Shown: piece after piece, positions 37,073 to 46,460 of the stretch
Layout of the letters: the number at the start of each line of letters is the position of its first letter
Numbering within the stretch: the stretch's first letter is position 1
From: Inquilinus sp. KBS0705
GTDB lineage: Bacteria > Bacteroidota > Bacteroidia > Sphingobacteriales > Sphingobacteriaceae
Reading direction: 5' to 3'
Length of the DNA stretch: 64,000 nt
Assembly (NCBI GenBank): GCA_005938025.2
Contig: VCCI02000004.1
Location: 124,001-188,000 of the forward strand
Notes under the pieces: generated by a model
What the model was told of the DNA's origin: nothing
What the model saw: the letters and a program-made list of their open reading frames with translations, nothing else
The model's database searches: none
Program-made: the position numbers and the translations under genes

Positions 37073-37300
37073 ATGAAAGTAATAACCCTAAATGTACCCG
37101 ATTCTACTAATATAGATGATAAGGAAGCCGCTATGCTGTTGGCAAGCAGTTTATATGAGCGCGGTAAACTTTCGTTGGGACAAGCTGCAGAACTTGCGGG
37201 ACTTACAAAAACCACATTTGCCGAATTATTAGGCTCTTATAATGTGTCGATATTCAACTTTCCTGCAGATGAACTGATCAATGATATAAAAAATGCCTGA
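37073..37300 (+). CDS. UPF0175-type antitoxin with HTH
   Basis: 75 residues from the ATG at 37073; a TTG two codons upstream is also possible. A beta-strand start (MKVITLNVPDS) is followed by a helix-turn-helix LSLGQAAELAGLTKTTFAELL, the UPF0175 layout. It overlaps the PIN-domain gene by 8 bp. In such pairs the first protein neutralises the nuclease and binds the promoter. A weak -7 region cannot be distinguished upstream. Confidence 0.85.
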   Translation: MKVITLNVPDSTNIDDKEAAMLLASSLYERGKLSLGQAAELAGLTKTTFAELLGSYNVSIFNFPADELINDIKNA

Positions 37301-37748
37301 AACAATTATTGCAGATACCAGCTGCTTTATTTTATTGACGAATATAAACCAGTTAGATTTACTGCAAAAATTATACGGTACAATTACCACCACTACCATC
37401 ATAGCAGAAGAATTTAAACAGTTATTACCCGAATGGGTAAATGTAAAATTAGCGGCAGATAATAAATATCAACGAATACTTGAGCTACAGGTAGATAAAG
37501 GCGAAGCAAGTGCTATAGCTTTAGCGTTAGAAATCACAGACAGCACAATCATATTGGACGATTTAAAAGCCCGCCAGTTAGCCAGCCATTTGGGGATATC
37601 TATTACCGGTACGTTAGGCATTATTATTAAAGCCAAGCAAATAGGTATCATCCCTTCAATAAAACCTTTATTAGAAAAAATACGGCAAACTAATTTCAGG
37701 ATTTCGCCAACACTAGAAAGCATTGCACTAAAAGAAGCTGGAGAATAA
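37293..37748 (+). CDS. PIN-like nuclease toxin (DUF3368)
   Basis: 151 residues: first acidic residue in IIADTSCFILL, a central DKGEASAIALALE with the second acidic pair, and IILDDLKARQLASHLG with the third. These match the PIN nuclease pocket and the DUF3368 family. The probable action is cleavage of RNA, kept in check by the UPF0175 partner. It is followed 1 bp later by the unrelated amidohydrolase gene, so that gene may be read from the same mRNA. Confidence 0.87.
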   Translation: MPETIIADTSCFILLTNINQLDLLQKLYGTITTTTIIAEEFKQLLPEWVNVKLAADNKYQRILELQVDKGEASAIALALEITDSTIILDDLKARQLASHLGISITGTLGIIIKAKQIGIIPSIKPLLEKIRQTNFRISPTLESIALKEAGE

Positions 37749-37749
37749 T

Positions 37750-39015
37750 ATGAAAAAAGCACTTATAGTTTTATGTATCATTTTTTTGAGTGCCCTGCGC
37801 TTATCTGCGCAAGATACCTACACCCTGCTTAAACCCGACCGTATATTCGATGGCAAACAGATACATACCAATTGGTATGTTTTGGTTAAAGGCAAAGTGA
37901 TAGAAGCAGCGGGCGATTCATCTGCCATTAAAGCACCTGCGGGTACAAAGGTTATTACCCTAAAAGGCAGCACCATAATGCCTGGGATGATAGAGGGCCA
38001 TTCGCATTTATTTCTACATCCATATAACGAAACCAGCTGGAATGACCAGGTACTTACCGAAAGCCGTGCCGAGCGCACCGCCCGCGCGGTACAGCATGCC
38101 AGGGCAACACTAATGGCCGGCTTCACCACCGTGCGCGACCTGGGTACCGAGGGCGCCGCTTACGACGACGTGGGCCTAAAAACCGCTATTAATAAAGGTA
38201 TAGTCCCCGGCCCGCGAATGCTGGTAGCTACGCGCGCTATTGTGGCAACCGGTAGTTACGGGCCAAAAAGCGCAGTAACCGAAGCCCATTTACCCATTGG
38301 CGCCGAAGAAACCGACGGTATAGAGGGCATTAGTCATACGGTGCGTTCGCAAATTGGCTACGGGGCCGATGTTATTAAAATTTATGCCGACTACCGCTGG
38401 GGCCTAAACGGTGCCGCCCAACCTACTTTTACTTTGGAGGAATTAAAAACCGCTGTGCAGGTGGCTAATAGCAGCGGCAGGCAGGTAGTGGTACACTCTG
38501 GTACGCCCGAGGGTATGCGCAGGGCTATTGCCGCCGGTGTGCGCACCATTGAGCATGGTGATGAAGGCACACCCGAAATATTCGCGCTGATGAAAGCGAA
38601 AGGCGTTGCCCTTTGCCCCACCCTTGCCGCCACCGAAGCTATTTACAGCTACAGGGGATGGAAAAAGGGTACAGATGCCGATCCGGATGGTGTTAAGCAA
38701 AAGCATAAGATGTTTGCCGACGCGCTTAAAGCCGGTGTTACTATTTGCATGGGCGGCGATGTGGGTGTATTTACCCATGGCGATAATGCCCGCGAAATGC
38801 TGCTAATGGCCGAGTACGGTATGAAGCCGATTGATGTGTTAAGATCGGCTACATCAGTAAATGCCGAAGTTTTTGAATTAAAAGATTTGGGCAATATAAA
38901 AGCCGGTTACCTGGCCGATATAGTTGCCGTAACAGGCGACCCGTCAACCGATATTAATGTGGTAAAACAGGTACAACTGGTAATGAAAAACGGTGTAGTG
39001 TACCTGCAAAAATAA
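37750..39015 (+). CDS. Secreted amidohydrolase family protein
   Basis: 421 residues: signal peptide (VLCIIFLSALRLSAQ), N-terminal beta-sandwich, MPGMIEGHSHLF with the HxH metal pair, DVIKIYAD with the bridging Lys, VVVHSGTP and IEHGDEG with the further histidines, and ICMGGDVGVF with the catalytic Asp. This is the imidazolonepropionase / Xaa-Pro dipeptidase-like branch of the amidohydrolase superfamily with a binuclear metal site. It probably acts on small peptides or cyclic amides in the periplasm. Start at 37750, 1 bp after the toxin stop. Confidence 0.9.
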   Translation: MKKALIVLCIIFLSALRLSAQDTYTLLKPDRIFDGKQIHTNWYVLVKGKVIEAAGDSSAIKAPAGTKVITLKGSTIMPGMIEGHSHLFLHPYNETSWNDQVLTESRAERTARAVQHARATLMAGFTTVRDLGTEGAAYDDVGLKTAINKGIVPGPRMLVATRAIVATGSYGPKSAVTEAHLPIGAEETDGIEGISHTVRSQIGYGADVIKIYADYRWGLNGAAQPTFTLEELKTAVQVANSSGRQVVVHSGTPEGMRRAIAAGVRTIEHGDEGTPEIFALMKAKGVALCPTLAATEAIYSYRGWKKGTDADPDGVKQKHKMFADALKAGVTICMGGDVGVFTHGDNAREMLLMAEYGMKPIDVLRSATSVNAEVFELKDLGNIKAGYLADIVAVTGDPSTDINVVKQVQLVMKNGVVYLQK

Positions 39016-39049
39016 ACCCTTAAGAAGACCAATTATAACCAGTAAATAT

Positions 39050-41242
39050 ATGTACTTACTTACCAAACCAATGGCCAAACTGGCCCTTGCTGCTTTTATT
39101 TGGGCATGTGCCTTAACTGCAAATGCACAAGCTGTGTTAATACCGATAGAAACTAAGGATAACGCGATGGTGCTGCAGGCCAGTGCCGACAAGCACCTAA
39201 CCGTAATATATTTTGGCAATAAGCTATCGGCTAAAAACGAGTATGGGGCCATTACTAAAGCTAACCGCAGTGGCGGCGATACCGAAGGCTATAACTCGGC
39301 CTATACTACATCGGGTACCCAAAACTTGCTGGAGCCTGCTATTGCCGTAACCCATGCCGATGGCAATAAGTCGTTAGAATTACAATACGTAGACCATAAA
39401 ACCACTAAAATAAACGATGATGTATCGTTATTGAGCATACGCCTTAAAGACCCTGTTTACAACTTTGAGGTTACGCTTAACTACCAAACCTATTACAACG
39501 AGAACGTAACTGAGCAGTGGAGCGTGATCACCCATCATGAAAAAGGCGATGTTGTATTGAATAAGTACGCCTCGGCCAACTTATACCTGCAGGCTGGTAG
39601 TTACTGGTTAAAGCATTACCATGGCGAGTGGGCCCGCGAAATGAAGCCTGAAGAGGAACAACTAAACCATGGTATTAAAACACTGGATAGCAAATTAGGT
39701 GCCCGCGCCGATCTTTTTCAGCCCCCGGTATTTATGATATCGCTTAACAAGCCATCAGGCGAGGATGAGGGCGAAGTATTATATGGCAACGTAGAGTGGA
39801 GCGGCAATTACCGTATAGACCTGGAGGTTGACCCATCAAACAATTTACGTCTGATAGCCGGCATCAACAATTATGCTGCCGAATACACCCTTAAACCGGG
39901 CCTGGCTTTTGAAACCGCCAAGTTTGTTTATACCTATACCGATAAGGGCCAGGGCGAGGCCAGCCGTAACCTGCAAACATGGGCGCGCAAATATAAAATT
40001 GTAGATGGCAATGGCCCGCGGCTTACGCTGCTGAACAATTGGGAATCGACCTATTTTGACTTTAACAATGATAAACTGGCAGGGATATTAAAAGATACCC
40101 ATACCCTGGGTGCAGACCTGTTTTTACTTGACGACGGCTGGTTTGCCAACAAATACCCGCGTAATGATGACCATGCAGGCCTGGGCGATTGGGAAGTGAA
40201 CAAGGCCAAACTGCCCGAGGGCATTGCCTTTTTAACCAAAACAGCTAAAGCCAACGATGTAAAGTTTGGTATATGGGTTGAACCCGAAATGGTAAACCCA
40301 AAAAGCGAACTTTACGAAAAACACCCCGACTGGGTGGTGAAACAACCGCAACGCCCCGAGCTTTACTACCGTAATCAATTGGTATTAGACCTAAGCAACC
40401 CAAAAGTGCAGGATTTTGTATTTGGCGTAGTAGATAAGCTATTTACCGAAAACCCTGAACTCGCTTACATTAAGTGGGATTGCAACGCGGTAATGTATAA
40501 CGCGCAATCGAGCTACGAAACGCATAAGGCTAACTTTTATACCGATTATGTAAAAGGGCTGTACAGCGTGCTGGATAGGCTGCGTGCCAAATACCCTAAA
40601 GTGCCCATGATGCTGTGCAGCGGCGGCGGTGGCCGGGTTGATTATGGCGCGCTTAAATACTTTACCGAGTACTGGCCAAGCGATAATACCGACCCATTGG
40701 AGCGTATATTTTTGCAGTGGGAGTACTCGTACTTTTACCCTGCTATAGCCAGCAGCAACCATGTTACCGATTGGGGCAAACAGCCCATTAAATTCCGTAC
40801 AGATGTTGCCATGATGGGCAAATTGGGTTTTGATATTGTGGTGAGCAAACTATCAGCAAATGACCTGGCCTATTGCCAAAACGCTATTAAGGTTTACAAA
40901 CAATACAGCGAAGCCATATGGCACGGCGACCAATACCGCCTGCAAGACCCTTGGCACAACGATGTAGCAGCTGTAATGTATACCGAAGAAGGGAAAAACA
41001 AAGCCATTATGTTTAACTATTTAGTGAGTAACCGCTATAACGCAGGCACACATTTGCCTATCAAACTAAAAGGATTAAAAGCCGGTAAAACTTACACCGT
41101 AAGCGAGATCAATTTATACCCCGGCACCAAATCATCCATAGGCACAGCAACCTATAGCGGCGATTTTTTAATGACCGTAGGTATAAACCCCGATGTTAGA
41201 CAAGGCCGGGCAAGTGTGATATTGAGTGTGGAGGAGAAGTAA
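39050..41242 (+). CDS. Alpha-galactosidase, GH36 family
   Basis: 730 residues: signal peptide (LALAAFIWACALTANAQA), N-terminal beta-supersandwich, TIM barrel and C-terminal beta-sandwich. The nucleophile is D477 in YIKWDCN and the acid/base D545 in WPSDNTDPLERI, both identical in pattern to GH36 enzymes. FLLDDGWF is the conserved Trp/Asp block. It would release alpha-linked galactose from oligosaccharides in the periplasm. It lies 34 bp after the amidohydrolase gene and may be cotranscribed. Confidence 0.95.
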   Translation: MYLLTKPMAKLALAAFIWACALTANAQAVLIPIETKDNAMVLQASADKHLTVIYFGNKLSAKNEYGAITKANRSGGDTEGYNSAYTTSGTQNLLEPAIAVTHADGNKSLELQYVDHKTTKINDDVSLLSIRLKDPVYNFEVTLNYQTYYNENVTEQWSVITHHEKGDVVLNKYASANLYLQAGSYWLKHYHGEWAREMKPEEEQLNHGIKTLDSKLGARADLFQPPVFMISLNKPSGEDEGEVLYGNVEWSGNYRIDLEVDPSNNLRLIAGINNYAAEYTLKPGLAFETAKFVYTYTDKGQGEASRNLQTWARKYKIVDGNGPRLTLLNNWESTYFDFNNDKLAGILKDTHTLGADLFLLDDGWFANKYPRNDDHAGLGDWEVNKAKLPEGIAFLTKTAKANDVKFGIWVEPEMVNPKSELYEKHPDWVVKQPQRPELYYRNQLVLDLSNPKVQDFVFGVVDKLFTENPELAYIKWDCNAVMYNAQSSYETHKANFYTDYVKGLYSVLDRLRAKYPKVPMMLCSGGGGRVDYGALKYFTEYWPSDNTDPLERIFLQWEYSYFYPAIASSNHVTDWGKQPIKFRTDVAMMGKLGFDIVVSKLSANDLAYCQNAIKVYKQYSEAIWHGDQYRLQDPWHNDVAAVMYTEEGKNKAIMFNYLVSNRYNAGTHLPIKLKGLKAGKTYTVSEINLYPGTKSSIGTATYSGDFLMTVGINPDVRQGRASVILSVEEK

Positions 41243-41294
41243 AAAAAAATATTAACCGTAACTTTTAAATACAAAACCTACTTAATCTACACGT

Positions 41295-41870
41295 ATGAAA
41301 TTTATATTAAAGCGGCAAAAACTATTATTAAAGATCATTGGCCTTGTTCAGCTTATTGGCGGCATATTTGGTATTGGCCTGATGGCTTACTTGATGATGC
41401 ACATTGAAACTATTACCGGACCAACTTTATTAATTTTACTTTTTGGCTTGAGTTTATATATATATTCCATTTATTGTGGCAAGTCACTGTTGTTTGATAG
41501 GAACAAGACAAAAGCAATTATAGTAGGTATAATTAATCAGGCATTACAGATATTACAATTTGGTATGTTTGGCTATGCCTTTAAATATGTGTCTGGTTTC
41601 GAGTTTACTGTAGGTATACAGAATTTATCTTTAAAATTTAACATTTCAGCCATTTTATCATCATTCACAATGTCTATAAACTCTCAAGCTGATTTTAATT
41701 TAAGTATCAATTTAATGGCCCTTGCAGGTGCAATTATATTGGTTGAAATTTACAATAACCGGAATGTTGTAATACTAGAAAATGAAACGATAGTCGAAAA
41801 TAATGATAATGACATGGGTACTTTTAACAATGATAAAGATCAGGAATTAACCCCCGCTAATAACTTATAA
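41295..41870 (+). CDS. Small membrane protein of unknown function
   Basis: 191 residues with four predicted membrane segments (LLLKIIGLVQLIGGIFGIGL, PTLLILLFGLSLYIYSIY, AIIVGIINQALQILQFGMFG, INLMALAGAIILVEIY) and an Asn/Asp-rich cytoplasmic tail. AT-rich relative to neighbours. No family recognised. The gap to the next gene (128 bp) holds nothing notable. Confidence 0.6.
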   Translation: MKFILKRQKLLLKIIGLVQLIGGIFGIGLMAYLMMHIETITGPTLLILLFGLSLYIYSIYCGKSLLFDRNKTKAIIVGIINQALQILQFGMFGYAFKYVSGFEFTVGIQNLSLKFNISAILSSFTMSINSQADFNLSINLMALAGAIILVEIYNNRNVVILENETIVENNDNDMGTFNNDKDQELTPANNL

Positions 41871-41998
41871 ATAAAAATGATTTAAGATACATTAGTGGAC
41901 GTGAAGTAATGACGCTGATAGATTAGTTTTAACTATATGTAACGTTTTTGTTTCAATCTTCGTCCTGTTAGGTAATTGTTAAAAAAAACCGAAACAGA

Positions 41999-42829
41999 AT
42001 GATCACAAAATTTACCAAACGTACTGTTCTATTATTTGCATCAGGCGTATTATTATTAGCTGCCTGTAAAAAAGACGACCAATCCGAAATAACAGCAACA
42101 CCTGTTGATGAACAGGATACTATTACACAAAACGGTTTAATGCTTGCCGCTACTACGCATATGCTTACCCGTATGGACCAGGACGCTAAGAACTACACGG
42201 CTTTTGCCTACAGCAACGGCCTTATCACAAAAGTAGATGAAAAGGAAGATGGAGAACTTACTACCACAACCTTTACCTATGATGCCAAAAAGATATTGAA
42301 AAGCGCGCTTACCAAAGGCGGTGGCATGAACTATATTTACACAGGCGGCCTGCTTACCCGTGTAGATATTGTAACTAACCCCGGTAACAAAGTAGTTAGC
42401 TACATGAAATTCGCTTATCAAAACAACAAGATATCCGAAATAACCATGTATGTTAAATACGGAACCGCAGATGTGGCATTTTTAAAGCTAGCCTATACTT
42501 ATACAGGCAGCGATGTAACTACTAACAAAAGTTATATTTACTCGTTTGTAACGCATAAATTTTCGCTTACAGAGACAACCCAAACGGTTTATGATACTAA
42601 AAAAAGCCCCATAAGCAGTACACCTCAATTGTCGCAAGCTTTTTTCCAGGCTTTTTCTATACATAATCCGGTTAAAGAAACCACAACAGATGAAAAAAAT
42701 AAGGTTACCGAAATAAACACTTATACCTACACTTACGATAGCGCCGGCTACCCTTTAATCCAAACTAAAAAGAACGCGCAACCAGGCTTGCCACCTGTAA
42801 CTACTAAAATTAAATACGCCTATAAATAA
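41999..42829 (+). CDS. Lipoprotein with YD/RHS-like repeats
   Basis: 276 residues. The signal FASGVLLLAACKKDDQ has a lipobox (LAAC), so lipidation at Cys near residue 22 is expected. The rest is beta-rich with YD-like elements (FTYDAKKILKSAL, YTYDSAGYPLIQTKK), similar to DUF4595-type proteins. Anchored in the outer or inner membrane facing the periplasm; function unknown. A perfect palindromic terminator follows. Confidence 0.75.
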   Translation: MITKFTKRTVLLFASGVLLLAACKKDDQSEITATPVDEQDTITQNGLMLAATTHMLTRMDQDAKNYTAFAYSNGLITKVDEKEDGELTTTTFTYDAKKILKSALTKGGGMNYIYTGGLLTRVDIVTNPGNKVVSYMKFAYQNNKISEITMYVKYGTADVAFLKLAYTYTGSDVTTNKSYIYSFVTHKFSLTETTQTVYDTKKSPISSTPQLSQAFFQAFSIHNPVKETTTDEKNKVTEINTYTYTYDSAGYPLIQTKKNAQPGLPPVTTKIKYAYK

Positions 42830-42835
42830 AAAGGT

Positions 42836-42877
42836 TATAAGTACAAAAGCCCCGCATGCGGGGCTTTTGTACTTATA
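42836..42877. terminator. 42-bp perfect palindrome, bidirectional terminator
   Basis: Arms ATAAGTACAAAAGCCCCGC and GCGGGGCTTTTGTACTTAT meet at GCATGC without a loop-forming spacer. It lies between convergent genes ending at 42829 and 42924. Confidence 0.85.
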
Positions 42878-42923
42878 CTAACTTGAATAGTGGCGACAGA
42901 TTAGTAAATATTTAAACCTACGC

Positions 42924-43994
42924 CTACTTCAATATCAGTTTACGTATGGTATTGTTGTCGGTAAAGTAAATGGTGTTCTCATCTTTAGATAATGCTATAC
43001 CATCGGCCAAAACGTAGGCTTTGTCCCCTACCCCGTCGGGGTGCGAAAACGTAGATGAACTGCTTAAACCCACCAGGCGCGTTAACTTATTATTAGATAT
43101 GCTTACAATGGCACCCTGATCTACTATGTAAATAGTGCGGCTGTCTTTATTGGCAATAAAGTCAATTATCTCATGAAAATTGATGTCGCGGAAAATACGG
43201 GTAAACACGCCACTTTTGGTAAGCTTATACACATATTTATGGCGTATAACAATGTACTTTACGCCGTTATAGCCACAAAACACATTGGTTACCGCTGCAT
43301 ATTCCCGGCTGCTGGTATTCAACGAATCTAAGGGCGGGGTAAAGGGATGTTTTCCAATAACGCCATTCGCTATTTCGGTACTTTCGGTAAATCCCTGCCT
43401 GTGATTTTCGGCACCGGTAACAAAGCGTTCGCCGCATGTTTGTAAATAATCGCTATATGGGTCTTTGGCAATGTTATAATAGATATAGGTATAATAATTT
43501 ACCTGGCTGGCGGGGGTTATCAGTTCGCCGGATGGTTTCAATATCCAAAATTTATGCTGTTCCTTAGGTGTAAGATCATAATAGGCCAAAATATTAAGTG
43601 AGCCATCTTTTGATAACAATACCTTTTCGGGATAAACAAGTTTCTGGCCGTCCTTAGCTGTTGGAATATTCACAGTAGTAACCACACCCCCGGGGGTTAA
43701 TTTGCGTACCGCGTTATTAAATAAATCTGCTACATATAAGGTGCCATCATCTGCAATATCAATCCCATGCGGATAGTTGAACCTTGCATCGGCACCTGTA
43801 CCATCTGCATTACCCTGAACATTGTACGAGCCGGCAATTGTTATTACCGATAATGGAGCAGGCCGGGCTGTATCAATCATCGAGGCCCTGGTTACCGCCA
43901 GCTTAGCGTTAGTTAGTGCCGGTTGTTCGCTTTTTTTACATTGGGTAGTTAACAATACCGACCCTAACAGTAATGCCTGGTAAATTTTCTTCAT
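42924..43994 (-). CDS. Lipoprotein with NHL beta-propeller repeats
   Basis: 356 residues. Signal LLLGSVLLTTQCKKSE with lipobox. NHL-type repeats: FNYPHGIDIADDGTLYVADLFNNAVRKL is the clearest; later blades SRTIYIVDQGAIVSI and DGIALSKDENTIYFTDNNTIRKL. A beta-propeller anchored by a lipid tail, probably for binding rather than catalysis. Solitary; divergence to hemJ leaves a 213-bp gap (43995-44207) that shows nothing notable. Confidence 0.82.
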   Translation of the reverse strand: MKKIYQALLLGSVLLTTQCKKSEQPALTNAKLAVTRASMIDTARPAPLSVITIAGSYNVQGNADGTGADARFNYPHGIDIADDGTLYVADLFNNAVRKLTPGGVVTTVNIPTAKDGQKLVYPEKVLLSKDGSLNILAYYDLTPKEQHKFWILKPSGELITPASQVNYYTYIYYNIAKDPYSDYLQTCGERFVTGAENHRQGFTESTEIANGVIGKHPFTPPLDSLNTSSREYAAVTNVFCGYNGVKYIVIRHKYVYKLTKSGVFTRIFRDINFHEIIDFIANKDSRTIYIVDQGAIVSISNNKLTRLVGLSSSSTFSHPDGVGDKAYVLADGIALSKDENTIYFTDNNTIRKLILK

Positions 43995-44207
43995 AACCTA
44001 AAATTTTAAACTTGAATTGGTTTGATTTTGATATGGCCTTATAAGGGGATAGTAAAGGCTTAGGGCAAATTACAAAGCTTATTAAAATTGCAGGTATACA
44101 ATATTGGCACAGTTATTTTCACATATATGGGTCATAATTGGCAAACAACCCAGGTAAGCACCGAATAATAATTTATGGTAAAGGTGAGGAGAAGAGCGGA
44201 TATTCGG

Positions 44208-44741
44208 CTAATGTTTTTCCCTTAACCTTTTGTAAATGTTTACAGCAATCATAATAATGATGCTGAAAAGAATTATACCTACTACGCCATATATCCAGTT
44301 AACGGCATTTTTTAACACCACTAAAAATACAATAGCGAAAAGCAGTATGGTAGCCAGTTCGTTCCAAAGGCGTAATTGGGTAGATGTCCACTTGAAAATC
44401 CCTTTGGCCATTTGATTCATTTTTTGCTGACACAGAAAATGATAAATAATAAGCCCTATCACAAACAGCAGCTTTATATGTAGCCAGCGCTCGTGCCACC
44501 AGGCTGGTAACAAATGCAGCATGGTTGCACCCGCAATAATAACCAGGTACATGCTTGGCGTAGTAATGATCCACCAAAGCTTGCGCTCCATTATCTCAAA
44601 TTGGTCAGAGAGTATCTTGCGGTCGGGTTGTGGTCTTTCCTGTGCTTCGGTGTGGTAAATAAAAAGGCGCACCATGTAAAACAGCCCCGCCATCCAGCAG
44701 ACTACAAATATGATATGTATGGCTAATACGTATTGGTACAT
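44208..44741 (-). CDS. hemJ: Protoporphyrinogen oxidase HemJ (CopD-like membrane protein)
   Basis: 177 residues with four to five membrane helices. The helix AIHIIFVVCWMAGLFYMVRLFIYH carries the conserved His and the arginine pattern of HemJ, and WLHIKLLFV carries the second conserved His/Lys pair. HemJ oxidises protoporphyrinogen IX to protoporphyrin IX, the step before ferrochelatase. It follows hemE by 88 bp occupied by a palindromic repeat. No hemG or hemY gene is in the window, which supports the call, although a plain CopD-family copper protein cannot be excluded by sequence alone. Confidence 0.8.
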   Translation of the reverse strand: MYQYVLAIHIIFVVCWMAGLFYMVRLFIYHTEAQERPQPDRKILSDQFEIMERKLWWIITTPSMYLVIIAGATMLHLLPAWWHERWLHIKLLFVIGLIIYHFLCQQKMNQMAKGIFKWTSTQLRLWNELATILLFAIVFLVVLKNAVNWIYGVVGIILFSIIIMIAVNIYKRLREKH

Positions 44742-44744
44742 ATA

Positions 44745-44829
44745 CCCCCCACCCCCCTGAAGGGGGAGTTTTTTAATCGTTTATAATGCCGCCTCACCTA
44801 ATCATCACCCCTTCAGGGGGTTAGGGGGC
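44745..44829. repeat. Palindromic repeat (CCCCCTGAAGGGG arms) between hemE and hemJ
   Basis: ACCCCCCTGAAGGGGG (44751 on) and CCCCTTCAGGGGGTTAGGGG (44808 on) are near-perfect reverse complements. It fills the whole intergenic gap and ends against the hemE stop. Confidence 0.75.
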
Positions 44830-45855
44830 TTAATATTTATATTCCTTTATCACCTCTACCGCGTACTTTACATTATCAAATGGGATATCGGGCATAATGC
44901 CATGGCCCAGGTTAAATATAAAACCCTCCTGCCCGCGCATGCGCTCGAAAAGGCGGTGGATGCGTTCTTTAATTACTGTTTTATCGGCGTACAAAATATG
45001 CGGATCAAGGTTACCCTGTACGGCAATGCCTTTTGGCAAGCGGTTTTTGATATCCAGCAGATCAACATTCCAGTCGATAGATATTACATCCGGCTTAGCC
45101 TCGGCCATTAGCGGCGCAAATACCGAGCTGCCCTTACAGAACGATATCACAGGAATATCCTTCCTGTTCAGTTTACTGATGATCTCTACAATATAGCGGT
45201 GCGAAAACTCTTTGTAATCATCCCATGACAAGGCCTGTGCCCAACTGTCGAATATCTGTACGGCGTTTACACCTGCGGCAATCTGCAGGTTTAGGTAATC
45301 GGCAGTAACGGTAGCTATTTTTGATAGTAACTGGTGCGCCATTTCCGGGTGGTTATGCAGCATCAGTTTGGTCAGCTTAAAATCTTTTGACGATCCGCCC
45401 TCTACCAGATAGCTCATTACCGTAAAAGGTGCACCAGCGAAACCAATTAGCGGTATGCTGCCATTTAAGCGCTGCTGTATAACTTTTATAGCATCAGCCA
45501 CATATTGCAGTCTGTCGCCAACATCTGTCTGTAAAGCATCTATATCAGCCTGTGTGCGCACGGGGTTGGCAAATTTGGGGCCAATGCCCTGCGTAAAGCT
45601 TAAATCGCCCCCCATGGCTTCGCCGGTAACCAATATATCCGAAAATAATATGGCGGCATCAATATCCAGCAAGTTTACCGGCAGCATGGTAACATCGGCA
45701 GCCAGCTCGGGCGTTTTGCACATCTCCAAAAAAGAGTACTTATTTTTGATCTCCCAGTACTCGGGCATAAAACGGCCTGCCTGGCGCATCATCCACACGG
45801 GCGGTCGTTCTGCTTTTTCTGAAAATGCGGCTTTTATAAATAACGAATCTTTCAT
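44830..45855 (-). CDS. hemE: Uroporphyrinogen decarboxylase
   Basis: 341 residues. N-terminal signature PPVWMMRQAGRFMPEYW (RQAGR binds substrate carboxylates), LFSDILVTGEAMG with the catalytic Asp, and C-terminal GFIFNLGHGIMPD. Converts uroporphyrinogen III to coproporphyrinogen III in the cytoplasm. Lies between the TPR gene and hemJ on the minus strand. Confidence 0.97.
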   Translation of the reverse strand: MKDSLFIKAAFSEKAERPPVWMMRQAGRFMPEYWEIKNKYSFLEMCKTPELAADVTMLPVNLLDIDAAILFSDILVTGEAMGGDLSFTQGIGPKFANPVRTQADIDALQTDVGDRLQYVADAIKVIQQRLNGSIPLIGFAGAPFTVMSYLVEGGSSKDFKLTKLMLHNHPEMAHQLLSKIATVTADYLNLQIAAGVNAVQIFDSWAQALSWDDYKEFSHRYIVEIISKLNRKDIPVISFCKGSSVFAPLMAEAKPDVISIDWNVDLLDIKNRLPKGIAVQGNLDPHILYADKTVIKERIHRLFERMRGQEGFIFNLGHGIMPDIPFDNVKYAVEVIKEYKY

Positions 45856-45868
45856 TTTATGTCAGAGA

Positions 45869-45932
45869 GTCAAGACGCAAGAATCAAGATGCAAGACTTA
45901 TTCTTGGCTCTTGATTCTTATTTCTTGCCTCT
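45869..45932. repeat. Palindromic repeat (AAGAATCAAGA arms) upstream of hemE
   Basis: GCAAGAATCAAGATGCAAGA (45877 on) and TTGGCTCTTGATTCTTATTTC (split; 45904-45924) are reverse complements with few mismatches. It fills the gap between hemE and the TPR gene. Confidence 0.65.
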
Positions 45933-45935
45933 TTT

Positions 45936-46457
45936 TTAGTGTTTTTTAAGTTCTTGCTCTACCCGTTGGATAACATCCTTCATTTTGGCAGTTATATTGT
46001 CTTTATGTTTTTCGGTTAGTTGCAGGTATGCCCTGGCTTTTTCGTAGTTACCCTTGCGCACATTTATATTGGCCACATGCACCAGTGCTGCCACATGGTC
46101 GTTTGCACTGCGCAGCGGGTATTGTGCTGCTATTTCGTAATGCTTTTCGGCTTCGTCATACTCCTTTTTTTGCAGGCATATGCCGCCGTATATAAATTCG
46201 TAAAACCCGCGCCTGCGTTTGCTGAGCCAATCGGGCCGGCTCACTTCTTTCAGCAAGCGCTCGGCACCAAAGTAATCTTTGTTGTGAAAATGCTTTGCGG
46301 CCAGTACAATAGGCCCTTGTTTAAAGTAACCCCATACCAGTATCACAATAAACATTACAGCCACAGCAGCCAGCTGATAAACCCGCAGGTATAATATAAC
46401 AGCCAGCAAAACCACAAAAAGCCCGGTAACTAAAATGCGTGCCCTTTTTGTGAACAT
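45936..46457 (-). CDS. Membrane-anchored TPR protein
   Basis: 173 residues: two membrane helices (ARILVTGLFVVLLAVILYL and AAVAVMFIVILVWGYF), then TPR-like helices (FHNKDYFGAERLLKEV, YGGICLQKKEYDEAEKHYEIAA, HVANINVRKGNYEKARAYLQL). It begins 3 bp after the response regulator stop, so it is cotranscribed with the two-component system, and may be a scaffold. No function is known. Confidence 0.75.
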   Translation of the reverse strand: MFTKRARILVTGLFVVLLAVILYLRVYQLAAVAVMFIVILVWGYFKQGPIVLAAKHFHNKDYFGAERLLKEVSRPDWLSKRRRGFYEFIYGGICLQKKEYDEAEKHYEIAAQYPLRSANDHVAALVHVANINVRKGNYEKARAYLQLTEKHKDNITAKMKDVIQRVEQELKKH

Positions 46458-46460
46458 TTA

